Shown piece after piece: positions 9,154-18,737 of a stretch of 64,000 nucleotides of DNA. Numbering within the stretch: position 1 is the stretch's first letter; every line of letters begins with the position of its first letter. Location of the stretch: the NCBI GenBank assembly GCA_963755495.1, contig CAVWJS010000006.1, forward strand, positions 1,178,001 through 1,242,000, given 5' to 3'. The position numbers and the translations under genes were made by a program. This DNA is from Bog-473 sp963755495. Lineage in GTDB: Bacteria > Actinomycetota > Acidimicrobiia > Acidimicrobiales > RAAP-2. Under the pieces are notes generated by a model. The model did not search any database and had not been told where the DNA came from. It saw nothing but the letters and a program-made list of their open reading frames with translations.

Positions 9154-10368
9154 TTACCCTGTCGACGAGATGTCAACCCTCTGGGTGGAAATATCTGACG
9201 GTGGACTGGACTGCCATTGGACCAGGACGAGGGTTGCATCGTCGTCGAGGCGCTCGCCATGGTGCGCGAGGACGGCACGACCGATGCGCCGTACGACCTC
9301 CTCTGCCACAATTTGATCGGACGCAGTTTGGCCAACGATGTCAACGAGCCCTTCGATCCCGAAGCCGCCACCACTGCTCGCCTTTCCTTCAATCGCCCCA
9401 TCGGTGTAGAAGAGCACGGCATCGCCGGGTTCTAGTTGAACCTCGGCCATGGTGGGTTGGGACTTTGCTCCGAGCCCCCACGGAAGCGTCGGCGGACATT
9501 CGAGATCTCCGATGACCTTTCCACCCCGGATATGCAACGGCAACGGGTGACCGGCGTTGGTCCACTGGAGGAGACCTGTCTCGACGTTGAGCTGAGCCAG
9601 CTGCCCGGTGACGAACTCCCTGCCGCCATAGTGATCCATGACGGTGGTCTCGAGCTGTTGATGCATCGAGATGAGAGGCATCCCGTGACGACGATCGTGG
9701 CGGTAGCAGCCCAAAGCAAGACTGGCCAGGATGGCGGAGCTCAAACCATGCCCCATCGAATCCATAAGGGCAAAATCGAGCACGGGCCAGTTAATCGAAT
9801 AGTCGAAGCAGTCGCCTCCCACCTCGTAGGCGGGCTCCAGAATTCCAGCCACTGTCACGGGAGGCGACCTGAATACCAGAGGGGGAAGCAGATCCCACTG
9901 CAGGCTGGCGGCAAGACTCATGGCCTTGCGTCGACGATGGAGATTGAAGAGATCGCTCACCCGGCCGTTCACGGTGAGGAGGTATCCGGCCAGGATTCCC
10001 AGTGCCTCACATTCCCTGATTCGCTCCGGGTCCTCGTCAGGGAGTGTGACCGCCAGCACACCGCTTCGGTCCGACCCCTCCAAGATAGGAACCCACAAAC
10101 GGATCCCGTCGGAGCGTTGGGCCCTGACCAGCGTTTGGGTGAGGAAGGCTCGCCCAGCCATCGTCGATGCGACTTCCTCGGCGTGAGGTAACTCGGCATG
10201 CGCCGCATGGTCGCCCAGCGGTTCGAGGACGGTCTGGCCGAAGTCGATCAGGTAAACCACAACGTCCGAAACACCGAGAGTCGCCCCGACACTCTCGATG
10301 GCGGCAGTGACCGCTTCCGGCTGCGCCAAGGTCGACCGAATGAGCGGCGTAAGGTCGATCCCGGCCAT
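9154..10368 (-). CDS. GAF-like/SpoIIE-type PP2C phosphatase
   Basis: A 404-residue cytoplasmic phosphatase. Residues 10-140 look like a GAF-type sensor domain (VVVYLIDFG, GVLAVTLPDEDP); residues 165-395 form the PP2C/SpoIIE domain with metal-binding acids in VGGDCFDY, DSMGHGLSSA, YTDGAIE and ERLDDDATLV. Expected role: dephosphorylate the STAS antagonist on a signal read by the sensor domain. First gene of the unit with the ATPase (9-base gap) and the STAS protein. Confidence 0.93.
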   Translation of the reverse strand: MAGIDLTPLIRSTLAQPEAVTAAIESVGATLGVSDVVVYLIDFGQTVLEPLGDHAAHAELPHAEEVASTMAGRAFLTQTLVRAQRSDGIRLWVPILEGSDRSGVLAVTLPDEDPERIRECEALGILAGYLLTVNGRVSDLFNLHRRRKAMSLAASLQWDLLPPLVFRSPPVTVAGILEPAYEVGGDCFDYSINWPVLDFALMDSMGHGLSSAILASLALGCYRHDRRHGMPLISMHQQLETTVMDHYGGREFVTGQLAQLNVETGLLQWTNAGHPLPLHIRGGKVIGDLECPPTLPWGLGAKSQPTMAEVQLEPGDAVLFYTDGAIEGKASSGGGFGIEGLVDIVGQTASDQIVAEEVVRRIGRAVLAHHGERLDDDATLVLVQWQSSPPSDISTQRVDISSTG

Positions 10369-10491
10369 GGTCCGCAGCCTACGCGATGACGGTTACCTCC
10401 ATTTGGTGAGCGGCACTGGTCCACCGCCAGTTACCGCCAGAAGAAGTGTCGACCCGTACCCCGTAGCCGAAACGCGGTACACGTTTTTCCT

Positions 10492-11031
10492 TCAGCCTGG
10501 AACTCGCATGCGATCCACAAAGGAAGCGAGCGGACCGAAAAGCCGGTTACCTATTGCCGAATGAGGCAAATGCGGGTGAGGGTAGGTGGGAGCAGCCAGC
10601 TTCTCGCCTCTGAACTTCTGACCCAGGAATGAAAGGTATGCACCCTCATCGTTCGCCCGTAGCAAGGGGAAGACTTGGGCCTCCTCGCTGGCGGCATGAG
10701 ACAGCACCGCGGCGCGAAGGTCTCTCACCGCGCCCATGAACTCCTCCGTGCCGCAATCCAGTTGCATCATGTGCGCTAAGAGACGCTCTGCTTCGGATTC
10801 TTCTCTAAGGCGGGCATCCGCCACTTCGTCTCCGCCGGGCTCGCTCCGGATGGCGGGGTAGAGGACCGTCTCCTCTGCCACTTCATGACGGGTGAGTTCC
10901 GTCATCAACTCGTGGAAGAGGGCGGCCCGGGTACTCGAATCCGCACTTTCGAGCTCCCACAGTCTTTCCTTAATGGCTTCGTGATCTTGCTCGATCAAAG
11001 CGGTGATGTCGTCAGTCGGAATGACCGTCAT
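10492..11031 (-). CDS. Hemerythrin HHE domain protein
   Basis: A 179-residue protein with a four-helix hemerythrin-like domain. Candidate di-iron ligands: EQDHEAIKE near residue 17, LTRHEVAEE near 47, LLAHMMQ near 87 and LSHAASEE near 111. Likely binds oxygen, NO or iron in the cytoplasm. The C-terminal 50 residues are basic and proline-rich. GGGGAG before ATG 11031 supports the start; an adjacent GTG at 11034 is the alternative. Not obviously in operon with the phosphatase (123-base gap). Confidence 0.88.
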   Translation of the reverse strand: MTVIPTDDITALIEQDHEAIKERLWELESADSSTRAALFHELMTELTRHEVAEETVLYPAIRSEPGGDEVADARLREESEAERLLAHMMQLDCGTEEFMGAVRDLRAAVLSHAASEEAQVFPLLRANDEGAYLSFLGQKFRGEKLAAPTYPHPHLPHSAIGNRLFGPLASFVDRMRVPG

Positions 11032-11244
11032 CACTCTCCCCTTTCATAGTCATTTCCTACAGGACTACCCAATCTCAAGTGTGGAAAACCCCCAAGATGG
11101 GTCTCCCTTTTCCCCAGCCAGGGATATAGAGGCATCCCCCCATTGCCTCGGATACATTGAGCGTGCGCCTCAAATGAGAGGGCGACGGGAGGGCGAGACG
11201 GGAAGGAGCGATGCTCGCCCCACGAGCGGGACGGGAGAGGGACG

Positions 11245-11610
11245 ATGACAAGTAACGGCGACGCAGGGGCATTCTCGGCGACAAATCGGCTGCACGATGG
11301 CCACTCGGTGATTGTGCTGAGCGGAGAACTGGACGTGGCATCGGCGGGCGCATTGAGTCGTGAGCTCGATGAGGCGGAGCGCAATGGAGCAGGCGAAGTC
11401 AACGTCGAGATTTCCGCTCTCTCGTTCATCGATAGTTCGGGGCTGGCCGTGCTCGTGGCAGCCCAACAGAAGTCGGAAAAACAGGGACGACGCCTCTCGC
11501 TCAGCGGTGCTCGCGCTCTTGTCCAGAGGGTCTTTGGAATTGCCGGTCTGGTCGAGTTCCTGAATGTCGACCTGGACGTACCGACGCCAGACGAGTCATC
11601 GAGGAGATAA
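11245..11610 (+). CDS. Second STAS-domain anti-sigma factor antagonist
   Basis: A 121-residue STAS protein with GELDVASA near residue 28 and the phospho-acceptor motif SFIDSSGLAV (Ser64/65). It is divergent from the hemerythrin gene and on the opposite strand to the ATPase/phosphatase genes. ATG 11245 is preceded by a GA-rich GGGAGAGGGAC. It may share the kinase at 8788 with the other STAS protein, giving two inputs to one switch (inference). Confidence 0.92.
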   Translation: MTSNGDAGAFSATNRLHDGHSVIVLSGELDVASAGALSRELDEAERNGAGEVNVEISALSFIDSSGLAVLVAAQQKSEKQGRRLSLSGARALVQRVFGIAGLVEFLNVDLDVPTPDESSRR

Positions 11611-11636
11611 AGCCTTCGGCTGCCTCGGTCGTCCGC

Positions 11637-12020
11637 CTACTGCTGGCCGTTGTACTCGGCCTCGGTGACGTGGACGCCAAAATGCGCCTCACCTTCGGTG
11701 ATCGAGATATGGGTCATGAAATGTTCGGGCGTAGCCCCATGCCAGTGCTCTTCGCCATCTGGGGCAAAGATCACGTCACCGGGGCGAATTTCCATCGCCC
11801 GCTCCCCTCGGGGCTGTACGAGTCCGCGCCCTTCGGTTACGTCGAGCGTTTGGCCGCCGTCGTGAGAATGCCAGGCGGTACGTGCCCCGGGCGCAAAGTG
11901 CACGGAGCCGACGCTGAGGCGCGACGGTGCGTGGCCCCTCGTAATTGAGTCGACCCAGACATCGCCGGTGAAGAGTTCAGCCGGACCCTTTAGGGACGGG
12001 TTCTTCTGCTGATGTTCCAT
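11637..12020 (-). CDS. Cupin-domain protein
   Basis: A 127-residue single-cupin protein. Cupin motif 1 is seen in TAWHSHDGGQTLDVTEG (His ligands, Gln in place of Glu) and motif 2 in PDGEEHWHGA. Similar small cupins include carboxymuconolactone-type and mandelonitrile-lyase-like enzymes; the exact reaction is unknown. It sits 11 bases downstream of the broken amidohydrolase gene, so it was probably its operon partner. Confidence 0.85.
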   Translation of the reverse strand: MEHQQKNPSLKGPAELFTGDVWVDSITRGHAPSRLSVGSVHFAPGARTAWHSHDGGQTLDVTEGRGLVQPRGERAMEIRPGDVIFAPDGEEHWHGATPEHFMTHISITEGEAHFGVHVTEAEYNGQQ

Positions 12021-12031
12021 CTGATTTCTCC

Positions 12032-13752
12032 TCAGCCCAGCGCTACGGTCTCCGTATCACGCCCTGAGCGAAGGACAGTGCCGGGAAGCGCACCGGTGGG
12101 CTCACCATCAACGATGGTCTCTACCCCGTTCACCAAAACGTTTCGTATTCCCGTAGATGGAGCGGTAAGCCGAAGGCTCTGGCCAGGAAGATCGTAGACA
12201 CGTCGAGCTGGACCACTACTCACCGTCTCAGGGTCGAAGACCACCACATCAGCCAGCGCTCCTGGCGTGAGACGTCCTCGATCCTTGAGGCCATAGAGGC
12301 GGGCGGGCACGTCAGTCATCAAGTGCACCGCTCGCTCCAACGAGATGAGCTTTCGGCCGTGCATGGCATCGGCCAGAAAGCGGGTGGGATAGGGGGAGCC
12401 CAGCATCCGATCAAGGTGAGCCCCGGCGTCAGATCCGCCCAGCACGACGTCGTCGTGCTCCCACAGCTCGCTTCGCCGCTTCCAATCCTCGGTGGTATCG
12501 GCCATTGGGACGGGCCACAAGACGGTTCTGTACTCGTCCGCCACCTCGATATCCACGAGCGCATCCCAGGGATCAACACCCCTCTCCCGAGCGATGTCGT
12601 CTACCCGCCGGCCTTCATACTTTTTATTCTCGGGTGCAACCGTGTCACCGATCCGATACATACCGAAGTCTGCCAACCGCTCGAACCCCGACCCCTGCGC
12701 GCCTGCAACCATCTCCCGCGCGGAACTGGGGGTCTCGAAGTTTGACGGTCTTCTCAGCGGGAGGAAGCAGCATGACTTCTCTCCACCCCGGAATCAGCCA
12801 AATCGCGCAATAGGTTGCCATACTCAAGTTCATGTCCATGTGCACAGGCATGCTGAGCGCGACGACCCGACCCCCAAGCTCACGAGCCCACGACGAGGGA
12901 CGCATTTGGTGCTCGAATTCGCTCCTCGTCCGCATCACCCTTGACGCCCAGCGCGTTCCAGTTCAAGGGACGCTGCGCCTGCACGCTCATCTGCACGAGT
13001 AACTCAGTTTCTTCGTCACTGAAACTGGTCACGCACCCGGAAAAAATGGCTTCAAGGGTCGTGCCGGGGTGCTCACCAACGGCTCTACACAACGTCAGTA
13101 ACTCTTCCTCCGATGCTTGCCGACTCGGCACAGGCTGGCCGTTGTGGTCGGGATGTGTCCTCGAGCGTGTGGTGGAGAGCCCAAGACCTCCCGCCTCCAA
13201 TGACTCGTGGAGAAGCGCAACGATCGCCTTCACTTCTTCGTCGGTAGATTCCCGTTCGAGGGACTCCTCCCCCAGCACGTAGCGACGTAGTGCGCAGTGG
13301 CCAACGAGAAATCCGGCGTTCACGCCGATTCGCCCTTCGAAGCCGTCGAGAAACTCACGGAAAGTCTCCCACTTCCAGTCAATTCCGTTCTCGAGCGCCG
13401 CCAGCGGCATCCCTTCGACTTGGGACATCATCCGGCGGGTGTAGTCGGCATCCCGTGACCTCAGCGGTGCCAGGGTGAATCCGCAGTTGCCCCCGAACAC
13501 CGTGGTCACCCCGTGCAGCGAGGACGGTGTCGCATAACCGTCCCAATTGAGCTGGGCGTCATAGTGCGTATGAAGATCGATGAATCCGGGGGCCACCACC
13601 AGGCCCGTCGCATCGAGGACCTTGTCAGCCACGCTTGTAGTGAGGTCTCCGATCTCGACGATTCGCCCACCTCGGATGCCGACATCGGCGATTCGCCCAG
13701 GTGCGCTGGTCCCGTCGACAACGAGTCCACCCCTGATCAGGTAATCCCACAT
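12032..13752 (-). pseudogene. N-acyl-D-amino-acid deacylase-like amidohydrolase, frameshifted
   Basis: Homologous along its whole length to the intact 571-residue gene at 15731. Three reading frames in succession carry the protein: residues up to GDADEER (13752 to about 12920), then FEHQ..RELGGRVVALSMP (to about 12724), then the C-terminal part (MVAGAQGSGF to the stop at 12032). Each switch fits one inserted base, near GAATTC at about 12919 and near CGCGGGAG at about 12724. The metal motif DLHTHYDAQ is intact. Either a recent pseudogene made redundant by its paralogue or sequence error; the surrounding genes are clean, which favours real decay only weakly. Confidence 0.8.
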
Positions 13753-13846
13753 ACTTCCTCCCTGTCAGCTCAGTTCACGGTTACCACGTAGTGCAGGATC
13801 AGCCCACCAGCCCCCGCTTTGACGGAGGGACGGACGGATGGGTTAA

Positions 13847-15091
13847 CTATCCGGTTTCAGGGGTGCCGATCAAGGTGCCGCAGATCAGCTTGCCACCGAG
13901 GGCCGGGACGAATGCCTTGCCCTTGACCTCGACGACCTGCGAGCATGACGTCTTCGGCAAGGAGGCCAGGGTGCCAAAGTGGTTGAAGTTGGTGCCCGGG
14001 GGCGCGATCAGTCCGCCCGCCGTCCAGTTGGTGACCGTGCGCAGGTAGGAGATGAACTTGGCCCGTGAGGGAGACGCCACCCCGGTGTGTTCGAGCCCCT
14101 GGATGATGAGGTCAGCCGACTCGTAGGCGAAGTCCATGTCAATCGTCGGGATGCCTCCGGCCCACGGCGTGTACTTCTTCATCTGGCTGAGATAGGTCTT
14201 GACCGGCTTGGTGACGTCGTTGCCCAAGACATTGAGGATCGGCGTGGCATAGGTGCCCTGCATGGCGGCCAGGGCGGCCGGCTGCGTGAGTACCGCCTGG
14301 TCGTAGCCGGTGGCACAAAGGTCGGCGATTTTGAGGCCGGCCTGCTGAATGGCGGTTTGCACGGCGATACAGCTCGAAAGGACGCTCAGCACCTCGAGCC
14401 CGTTACAACCGTCCTTCTTCATTTGGAGGGCAAAGGTGGTGAAGTTGGAGCTTCCAGCTGGAATCACCTCGTCCAGACAATCGCTGATGCCCTGCTTCTT
14501 GGCTTGGGCGAAAATCTCGTTGGCCGAATCTATGGCCGAAGGAACGTTGTAGACCAGCTGGGCCAGCTTGGTCACCCCGAGTGCCTTCAACTCATCGCTG
14601 CTGTAGCTGTAGATCTTGCCGTTGTACGGCGTAAAGAGGGTTCCGACCACGCTGAACATGTTGCTGTTCTGCGGTTGGCCCCACTCGGGCCCATCCTCGT
14701 CATCACCAACGACGGGTATTCTTGCCTTGCTCAAATACGGCGCCCCGCCGCTGGCCACCGTCGATTCGTCGATGACCGCGAAGGCGCCCTTGTCCTCGAC
14801 CAGCGTCTGAGCCGCCGTCTCGTTGCCCGAAACGGTGGATTGGTCGTCCTCGACATCGAGTTCGATCTTGTGGCCATCTATCCCGCCGATGGCGTTCTGG
14901 GCGTCGAACCGGGCCTGGGCCCCGTACTGGCCGTCGGCATAGGTGGCTGAAGATGCACCCGTTTCGTCGGTGATGTACCCGATGATGATCGGAGCCTTGG
15001 TGCCGGCAGCCGATGCGCCACCGCTCGAAAGGCCGACCATGGTGCCGGCCAGCGAAAGCATCACTACAGCCATGCAGAGCGCACGTCGCAT
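13847..15091 (-). CDS. Leucine-type periplasmic binding protein (ABC transporter)
   Basis: A 414-residue exported solute-binding protein of the Leu/Ile/Val (type I) family. Signal peptide: MRRA, a hydrophobic run, then a signal-peptidase-I-like ASA-AG site near residue 29; no lipobox Cys is seen. The mature part begins with PIIIGYITDETGASS and carries the ARFDAQNAIGGIDG segment usual in the family. AGGGGGGACTAC precedes ATG 15091. No permease or ATPase genes are nearby, so it is an orphan that must use a transporter elsewhere. It sits among amidohydrolase genes, so an amide or amino-acid-like ligand is plausible. Confidence 0.92.
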   Translation of the reverse strand: MRRALCMAVVMLSLAGTMVGLSSGGASAAGTKAPIIIGYITDETGASSATYADGQYGAQARFDAQNAIGGIDGHKIELDVEDDQSTVSGNETAAQTLVEDKGAFAVIDESTVASGGAPYLSKARIPVVGDDEDGPEWGQPQNSNMFSVVGTLFTPYNGKIYSYSSDELKALGVTKLAQLVYNVPSAIDSANEIFAQAKKQGISDCLDEVIPAGSSNFTTFALQMKKDGCNGLEVLSVLSSCIAVQTAIQQAGLKIADLCATGYDQAVLTQPAALAAMQGTYATPILNVLGNDVTKPVKTYLSQMKKYTPWAGGIPTIDMDFAYESADLIIQGLEHTGVASPSRAKFISYLRTVTNWTAGGLIAPPGTNFNHFGTLASLPKTSCSQVVEVKGKAFVPALGGKLICGTLIGTPETG

Positions 15092-15108
15092 GTAGTCCCC
15101 CCTGTTCT

Positions 15109-15178
15109 GTTTGTGTTGCTCAGTGGTGTGGTGTGGTGTGTTGTGTTGCGTTTCTGGTGGTGCGGTGTGTGGTGGTGC
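15109..15178. repeat. GT-rich low-complexity tract
   Basis: About 70 bases made almost only of G and T on the plus strand, with 5-bp units gtggt and gtgtt repeated from 15124. It lies in the leader of the binding-protein gene, downstream of the cupin gene. Confidence 0.8.
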
Positions 15179-15228
15179 AAACGCCGAAATCGTTCATTTG
15201 GACCAGCGGCGCAGGAACTCGAACGAGC

Positions 15229-15696
15229 TTAACTCGGAGCGAGAGGCAACTTATGGTCTGGCCACTTCTCCGGTGGATCCACGTACTCGGTGGTGTAAAA
15301 GGTGTGGCCGCGGAAATCTGCGATCGTTGCACCCTCGGGCCCGGTCCAGAAGGAGTACGGAGAACCCGCGCTGCGGTAGACACCTTCACCGGCTTTGAGC
15401 ACCTGGTTGCCGTGGTGCACTTCTCCCTCGAGGATGAACTCGATGTAGTCCACGTCATGGCGGTGGGTGGGAAGCAACGTTCCCGGCTTGAACCTGAAGA
15501 CGGTCAGGCTCAGCCCGTCGGAGTCCGGATTGGAAACCATGATCCTGCGCTCCGCCCGTCCGGCGAAGTAGGCAGACCCTTCGGGTGACCGGCTGCCCCC
15601 GGTGGGGTCCGGATCGAGCGGTGCTATCTCTTCGTCTTCTGAACTGCGCCGCACGTCGAAGAAGACCGAGCGATGCTTCCGGGCCATCATCGTCAT
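15229..15696 (-). CDS. Cupin-domain protein
   Basis: A 155-residue protein with a cupin fold in its second half: motif 1 GTLLPTHRHDVDYIEFILEG (two His, Asp/Glu ligands) and motif 2 near GSPYSFWTGPEG. AGGAGG six bases before ATG 15696 fixes the start. Lies between the intact D-aminoacylase gene and the binding-protein gene on the same strand, so probably part of the same catabolic operon. Reaction unknown. Confidence 0.85.
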   Translation of the reverse strand: MTMMARKHRSVFFDVRRSSEDEEIAPLDPDPTGGSRSPEGSAYFAGRAERRIMVSNPDSDGLSLTVFRFKPGTLLPTHRHDVDYIEFILEGEVHHGNQVLKAGEGVYRSAGSPYSFWTGPEGATIADFRGHTFYTTEYVDPPEKWPDHKLPLAPS

Positions 15697-15730
15697 CGTG
15701 TTCCTCCTGCATTTGCCATTGGATATGCCA

Positions 15731-17446
15731 TCAGCCGCTACGAACCTGCGTGCCCGAGGTGTTCCGACCGGACCGGAGGATCACTCCCGGCGTGTTGCCG
15801 GTAGGTGCGCCGTCGGCGAAGACTTCGGCTCCGTTGACGAACACGGAGGTGACGCCGACGGGGTCGGCCAGCAGCCGCTTGCTCTCTCCGGGAAGATCGA
15901 AGGCAGTGCGGGTCGGTCCTGAGTCGACCGTATCGGGGTCGAAGAGTACGAGGTCCGCCTTGTAGCCCGCAACGACCCGACCGCGGTCGGTCAGCCCGAA
16001 GAGCCGGGCCGGTTGGTCCGTCATCAGCTGGACGGCACGTTGCAAGGTGACCAGACGACGGCCGCGAAGAGAATCGGCGAGGAAGCGAGTGGGATACGAC
16101 GATCCGAGCATTCGATCGAGATGGGCACCGGCATCGGAACCGCCCAGGAGAACGTCGGGGTGTTCCCAGAGTTCTTGGCGGACCTTCCAGTCCGCGTCGG
16201 TATCGGTCGTCGGTAACGGCCACAGCACCGTTTGCAGGTCGTCAGCCGCCGCGATGTCGACAATGGTGGTGAAAGGGTCCTTGCCCTGCTCGGCCGCGAT
16301 CTCACCAACGATTCGATTGCGGTACTGCTCATTGCCGGCGGAGAAGACATCGCCGATCATGTAGGTGGAGAAATCGGCCATGCGGGCCAGCATGGCTCCC
16401 TGGGATTGCTCGAGCATGCGCGCCCGTACCGCTGGGTCCTTCAGTTGTGCGATGCGCTCGGGCACCTCCAGACTCAACACATCTCTCCAGCCCGGAAGGA
16501 GCCACATGGCGCAATAGGTGAGGAAGCTCATATTCTGATCAGCGAAGGTGGGCATGGTCAACGCCACAATGCGGCCACCCACCTCCCGCGCCCGCCGCGA
16601 GGGCCCGAGTTGGTGTTCGGCTCGCTCGGGGTCGCCTGCGCTCACCGCCAGGACGTTCCAGTTGATGGGCCGGTTGGCACGGCGGCTCATTTCGGCCAAG
16701 AACTCCGTCTCTTCGGCGCCGAAGAGACGGATACAGCCCTCGGTAATCAACTCCAGCGAGGTTCCCTCCTGCAGGCCCACCACGTCGCACAAGGCAAGGA
16801 CCTCATCTTCGGAAGCCCACCGGCTCGGAACCGGCTGACCCTCCCCATCGATGTGCGTCGGAGAGCGCGAGGTCGAAAGACCCAGACCGCCGGCCACAAG
16901 AGACTGGTGAAGCAGATCGGCTATCAGGCCGACCTCTTCGGGAGATGACTCCCGCTCGCAGTCCTGGCCCATGACATAGCGGCGCAGGGCCGAGTGGCCG
17001 ACCATGAAACCTGCATTGATGGCGACATGACCGTCCAAGGCGTCGAGGTACTCGCCGAAGCTCTCCCAACTCCAGGGCACCCCCTGCTCGAGCGCCGCCA
17101 GGGGCATGCCTTCAACCTGGGCCATCATCCGGCGCGTGTAGTCCACGTCACGGTCCTTCAGGGGGGCCAGGGTGAATCCGCAGTTCCCCCCGATCACCGA
17201 GGTGACCCCGTGCCACACCGAAGGCGTCGCTAACGGATCCCAGAACAATTGGGCGTCGTAGTGCGTATGAGGATCGACGAAACCCGGGCTGACCACCAAC
17301 CCATCGGCATCCAAGGTTCTGGCGGCCGGCCCATCCACTTCACCAACCGCGACGATGCGATCCCCCTCGACCCCGATGTTGGCCCGGACCGGATCCGCAC
17401 CCGTGCCGTCGACCACCAGGCCATTCTCGATCAGGAGATCCAACAT
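15731..17446 (-). CDS. N-acyl-D-amino-acid deacylase-like amidohydrolase
   Basis: A 571-residue metal-dependent amidohydrolase (D-aminoacylase subgroup). Seen: the N-terminal beta domain, the metal motif FVDPHTHYDAQ near residue 60, a GNCGFTLAPL loop, MVGHSALRRYV near residue 170, the GGSDAGAHLDRM Asp near residue 440 and a C-terminal beta domain with DLVLFDPDTV. Relatives remove acyl groups from D-amino acids or hydrolyse related ureido/amide compounds. The homologous gene at 12032 is broken, so this copy probably carries the function. Six bases separate its start from the upstream amidohydrolase stop, supporting an operon. Confidence 0.9.
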   Translation of the reverse strand: MLDLLIENGLVVDGTGADPVRANIGVEGDRIVAVGEVDGPAARTLDADGLVVSPGFVDPHTHYDAQLFWDPLATPSVWHGVTSVIGGNCGFTLAPLKDRDVDYTRRMMAQVEGMPLAALEQGVPWSWESFGEYLDALDGHVAINAGFMVGHSALRRYVMGQDCERESSPEEVGLIADLLHQSLVAGGLGLSTSRSPTHIDGEGQPVPSRWASEDEVLALCDVVGLQEGTSLELITEGCIRLFGAEETEFLAEMSRRANRPINWNVLAVSAGDPERAEHQLGPSRRAREVGGRIVALTMPTFADQNMSFLTYCAMWLLPGWRDVLSLEVPERIAQLKDPAVRARMLEQSQGAMLARMADFSTYMIGDVFSAGNEQYRNRIVGEIAAEQGKDPFTTIVDIAAADDLQTVLWPLPTTDTDADWKVRQELWEHPDVLLGGSDAGAHLDRMLGSSYPTRFLADSLRGRRLVTLQRAVQLMTDQPARLFGLTDRGRVVAGYKADLVLFDPDTVDSGPTRTAFDLPGESKRLLADPVGVTSVFVNGAEVFADGAPTGNTPGVILRSGRNTSGTQVRSG

Positions 17447-17451
17447 TCGGG

Positions 17452-18594
17452 CTACCCGTTCACCATCTGGTCAGCGGAGTTGGGAACACACGTCCAGTTG
17501 AAAAGGCGCTCGGCATTGCGCAGGGTGATCAACTCGGTCTCGTCGTCGGGTACGTCGTGGAACAGGTCATCGACCACCTTCTGGGTTCCCGGCCAAATGC
17601 AGCTCGAATGGGGATAGTCGCACTCCCAGAGGATCCTCTCGATACCCACATCGTGACGAACCCTGAGGCCATATGGCTCGTCGATCAAGCAGAACCACAT
17701 GTTCTTTCGGCACACCTCCGAGGGGAGGAGATCGTCGGTGCCGCTCCAGTACTTATGGCGCTTGTACATCCGGTCGGCCCGCTCCAATGCGCCGGGCACC
17801 CAGTTGACTCCGCCCTCGGAGTAGACGATCTTGATGTTGGGAAACTTCCGTGGGACGGGGCTGTACATCATGGCCAGTGAGTGCGTGATCGTCGGCACGA
17901 ACCCCAGGGCGACCATCAGGCTGGGATTCGACTCGGGCGGGGTGAAGGCCCGCCACCCACTTGAGCCGATATGCATGCACACGGCGATCCCGGCTTCTTC
18001 GCAGATGGACCACATCGGGTCCCAAAAGTCGGTGTAATACGAGGGCAACCCCAACATGCTGGTTTCCTCGGGCACGCTGATCGCTCTCAGGCCTCTCTCG
18101 ATATTGCGCTCAATCTCCTTGGCGGCCAGGTTGGCGTCCCACAGCTGGACGAGCGCCATGGGCACGAACATCTCGGGTGCCGCCGCACACCACTCTTCGA
18201 ACATGAAGTCATTCCACGCTCGCACGCAGTAATCGGCCAGCTCCTTGTCCTTGAAGTCCGGAAAGAGGGCCCCGCCAAAACGGGGCAGGGATGGAAAGTT
18301 CAAGCTGGCTGCAATGCCCTCCGAGCGCATATCCTCCGCTCGAGCCTTGGGGTCATAGCAACCGGGAATCATGTCGCTGAAGCGAACCGGATCCATGGTC
18401 CACTCGTCCTCGGGCTTTCCCGCCACTGCATTCAGTCCGACCGTGGGCATCCTCTTGCCCTCGACCATCCAGTACTCCATCCCCCCTTCTTCGATCACGT
18501 GGGGGGCCTCCTCGAGGAACCTCTTCGGCACTCGTTTGGACCATACGTCCGGAGGCTCGACGATGTGGTCGTCAGCGCTGAAAAGCATTCTCAC
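17452..18594 (-). CDS. ACMSD-type amidohydrolase (amidohydrolase_2)
   Basis: A 380-residue TIM-barrel hydrolase or decarboxylase. Metal motif SADDHIVEPPD at the N-terminus, a central His in CMHIGSSGW, and the WECDYPHS Asp near residue 335 match the family of aminocarboxymuconate-semialdehyde decarboxylase and related enzymes. AGGGAGGGG precedes GTG 18594; ATG 18588 is the alternative. Proteins of this size are common in aromatic and steroid degradation clusters of actinobacteria; substrate unknown. Confidence 0.9.
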   Translation of the reverse strand: MRMLFSADDHIVEPPDVWSKRVPKRFLEEAPHVIEEGGMEYWMVEGKRMPTVGLNAVAGKPEDEWTMDPVRFSDMIPGCYDPKARAEDMRSEGIAASLNFPSLPRFGGALFPDFKDKELADYCVRAWNDFMFEEWCAAAPEMFVPMALVQLWDANLAAKEIERNIERGLRAISVPEETSMLGLPSYYTDFWDPMWSICEEAGIAVCMHIGSSGWRAFTPPESNPSLMVALGFVPTITHSLAMMYSPVPRKFPNIKIVYSEGGVNWVPGALERADRMYKRHKYWSGTDDLLPSEVCRKNMWFCLIDEPYGLRVRHDVGIERILWECDYPHSSCIWPGTQKVVDDLFHDVPDDETELITLRNAERLFNWTCVPNSADQMVNG

Positions 18595-18737
18595 GAGAAC
18601 CCCTCCCTAATGCCTGGGCACAAGGATGCGAAGGACTGCCCGGCGCTTGGATTGTACGCCTTGGTTTGCATGCAGACAACCCGTTTCGTATACGAACCGA
18701 ATCTGCTGCGGCGCCGTACAGACCCCCGGTTTGGCCG

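Noticed and set aside
14087..14950. 287-codon frame antisense to the binding protein
   Set aside because: Shadow frame; composition mirrors the real gene.
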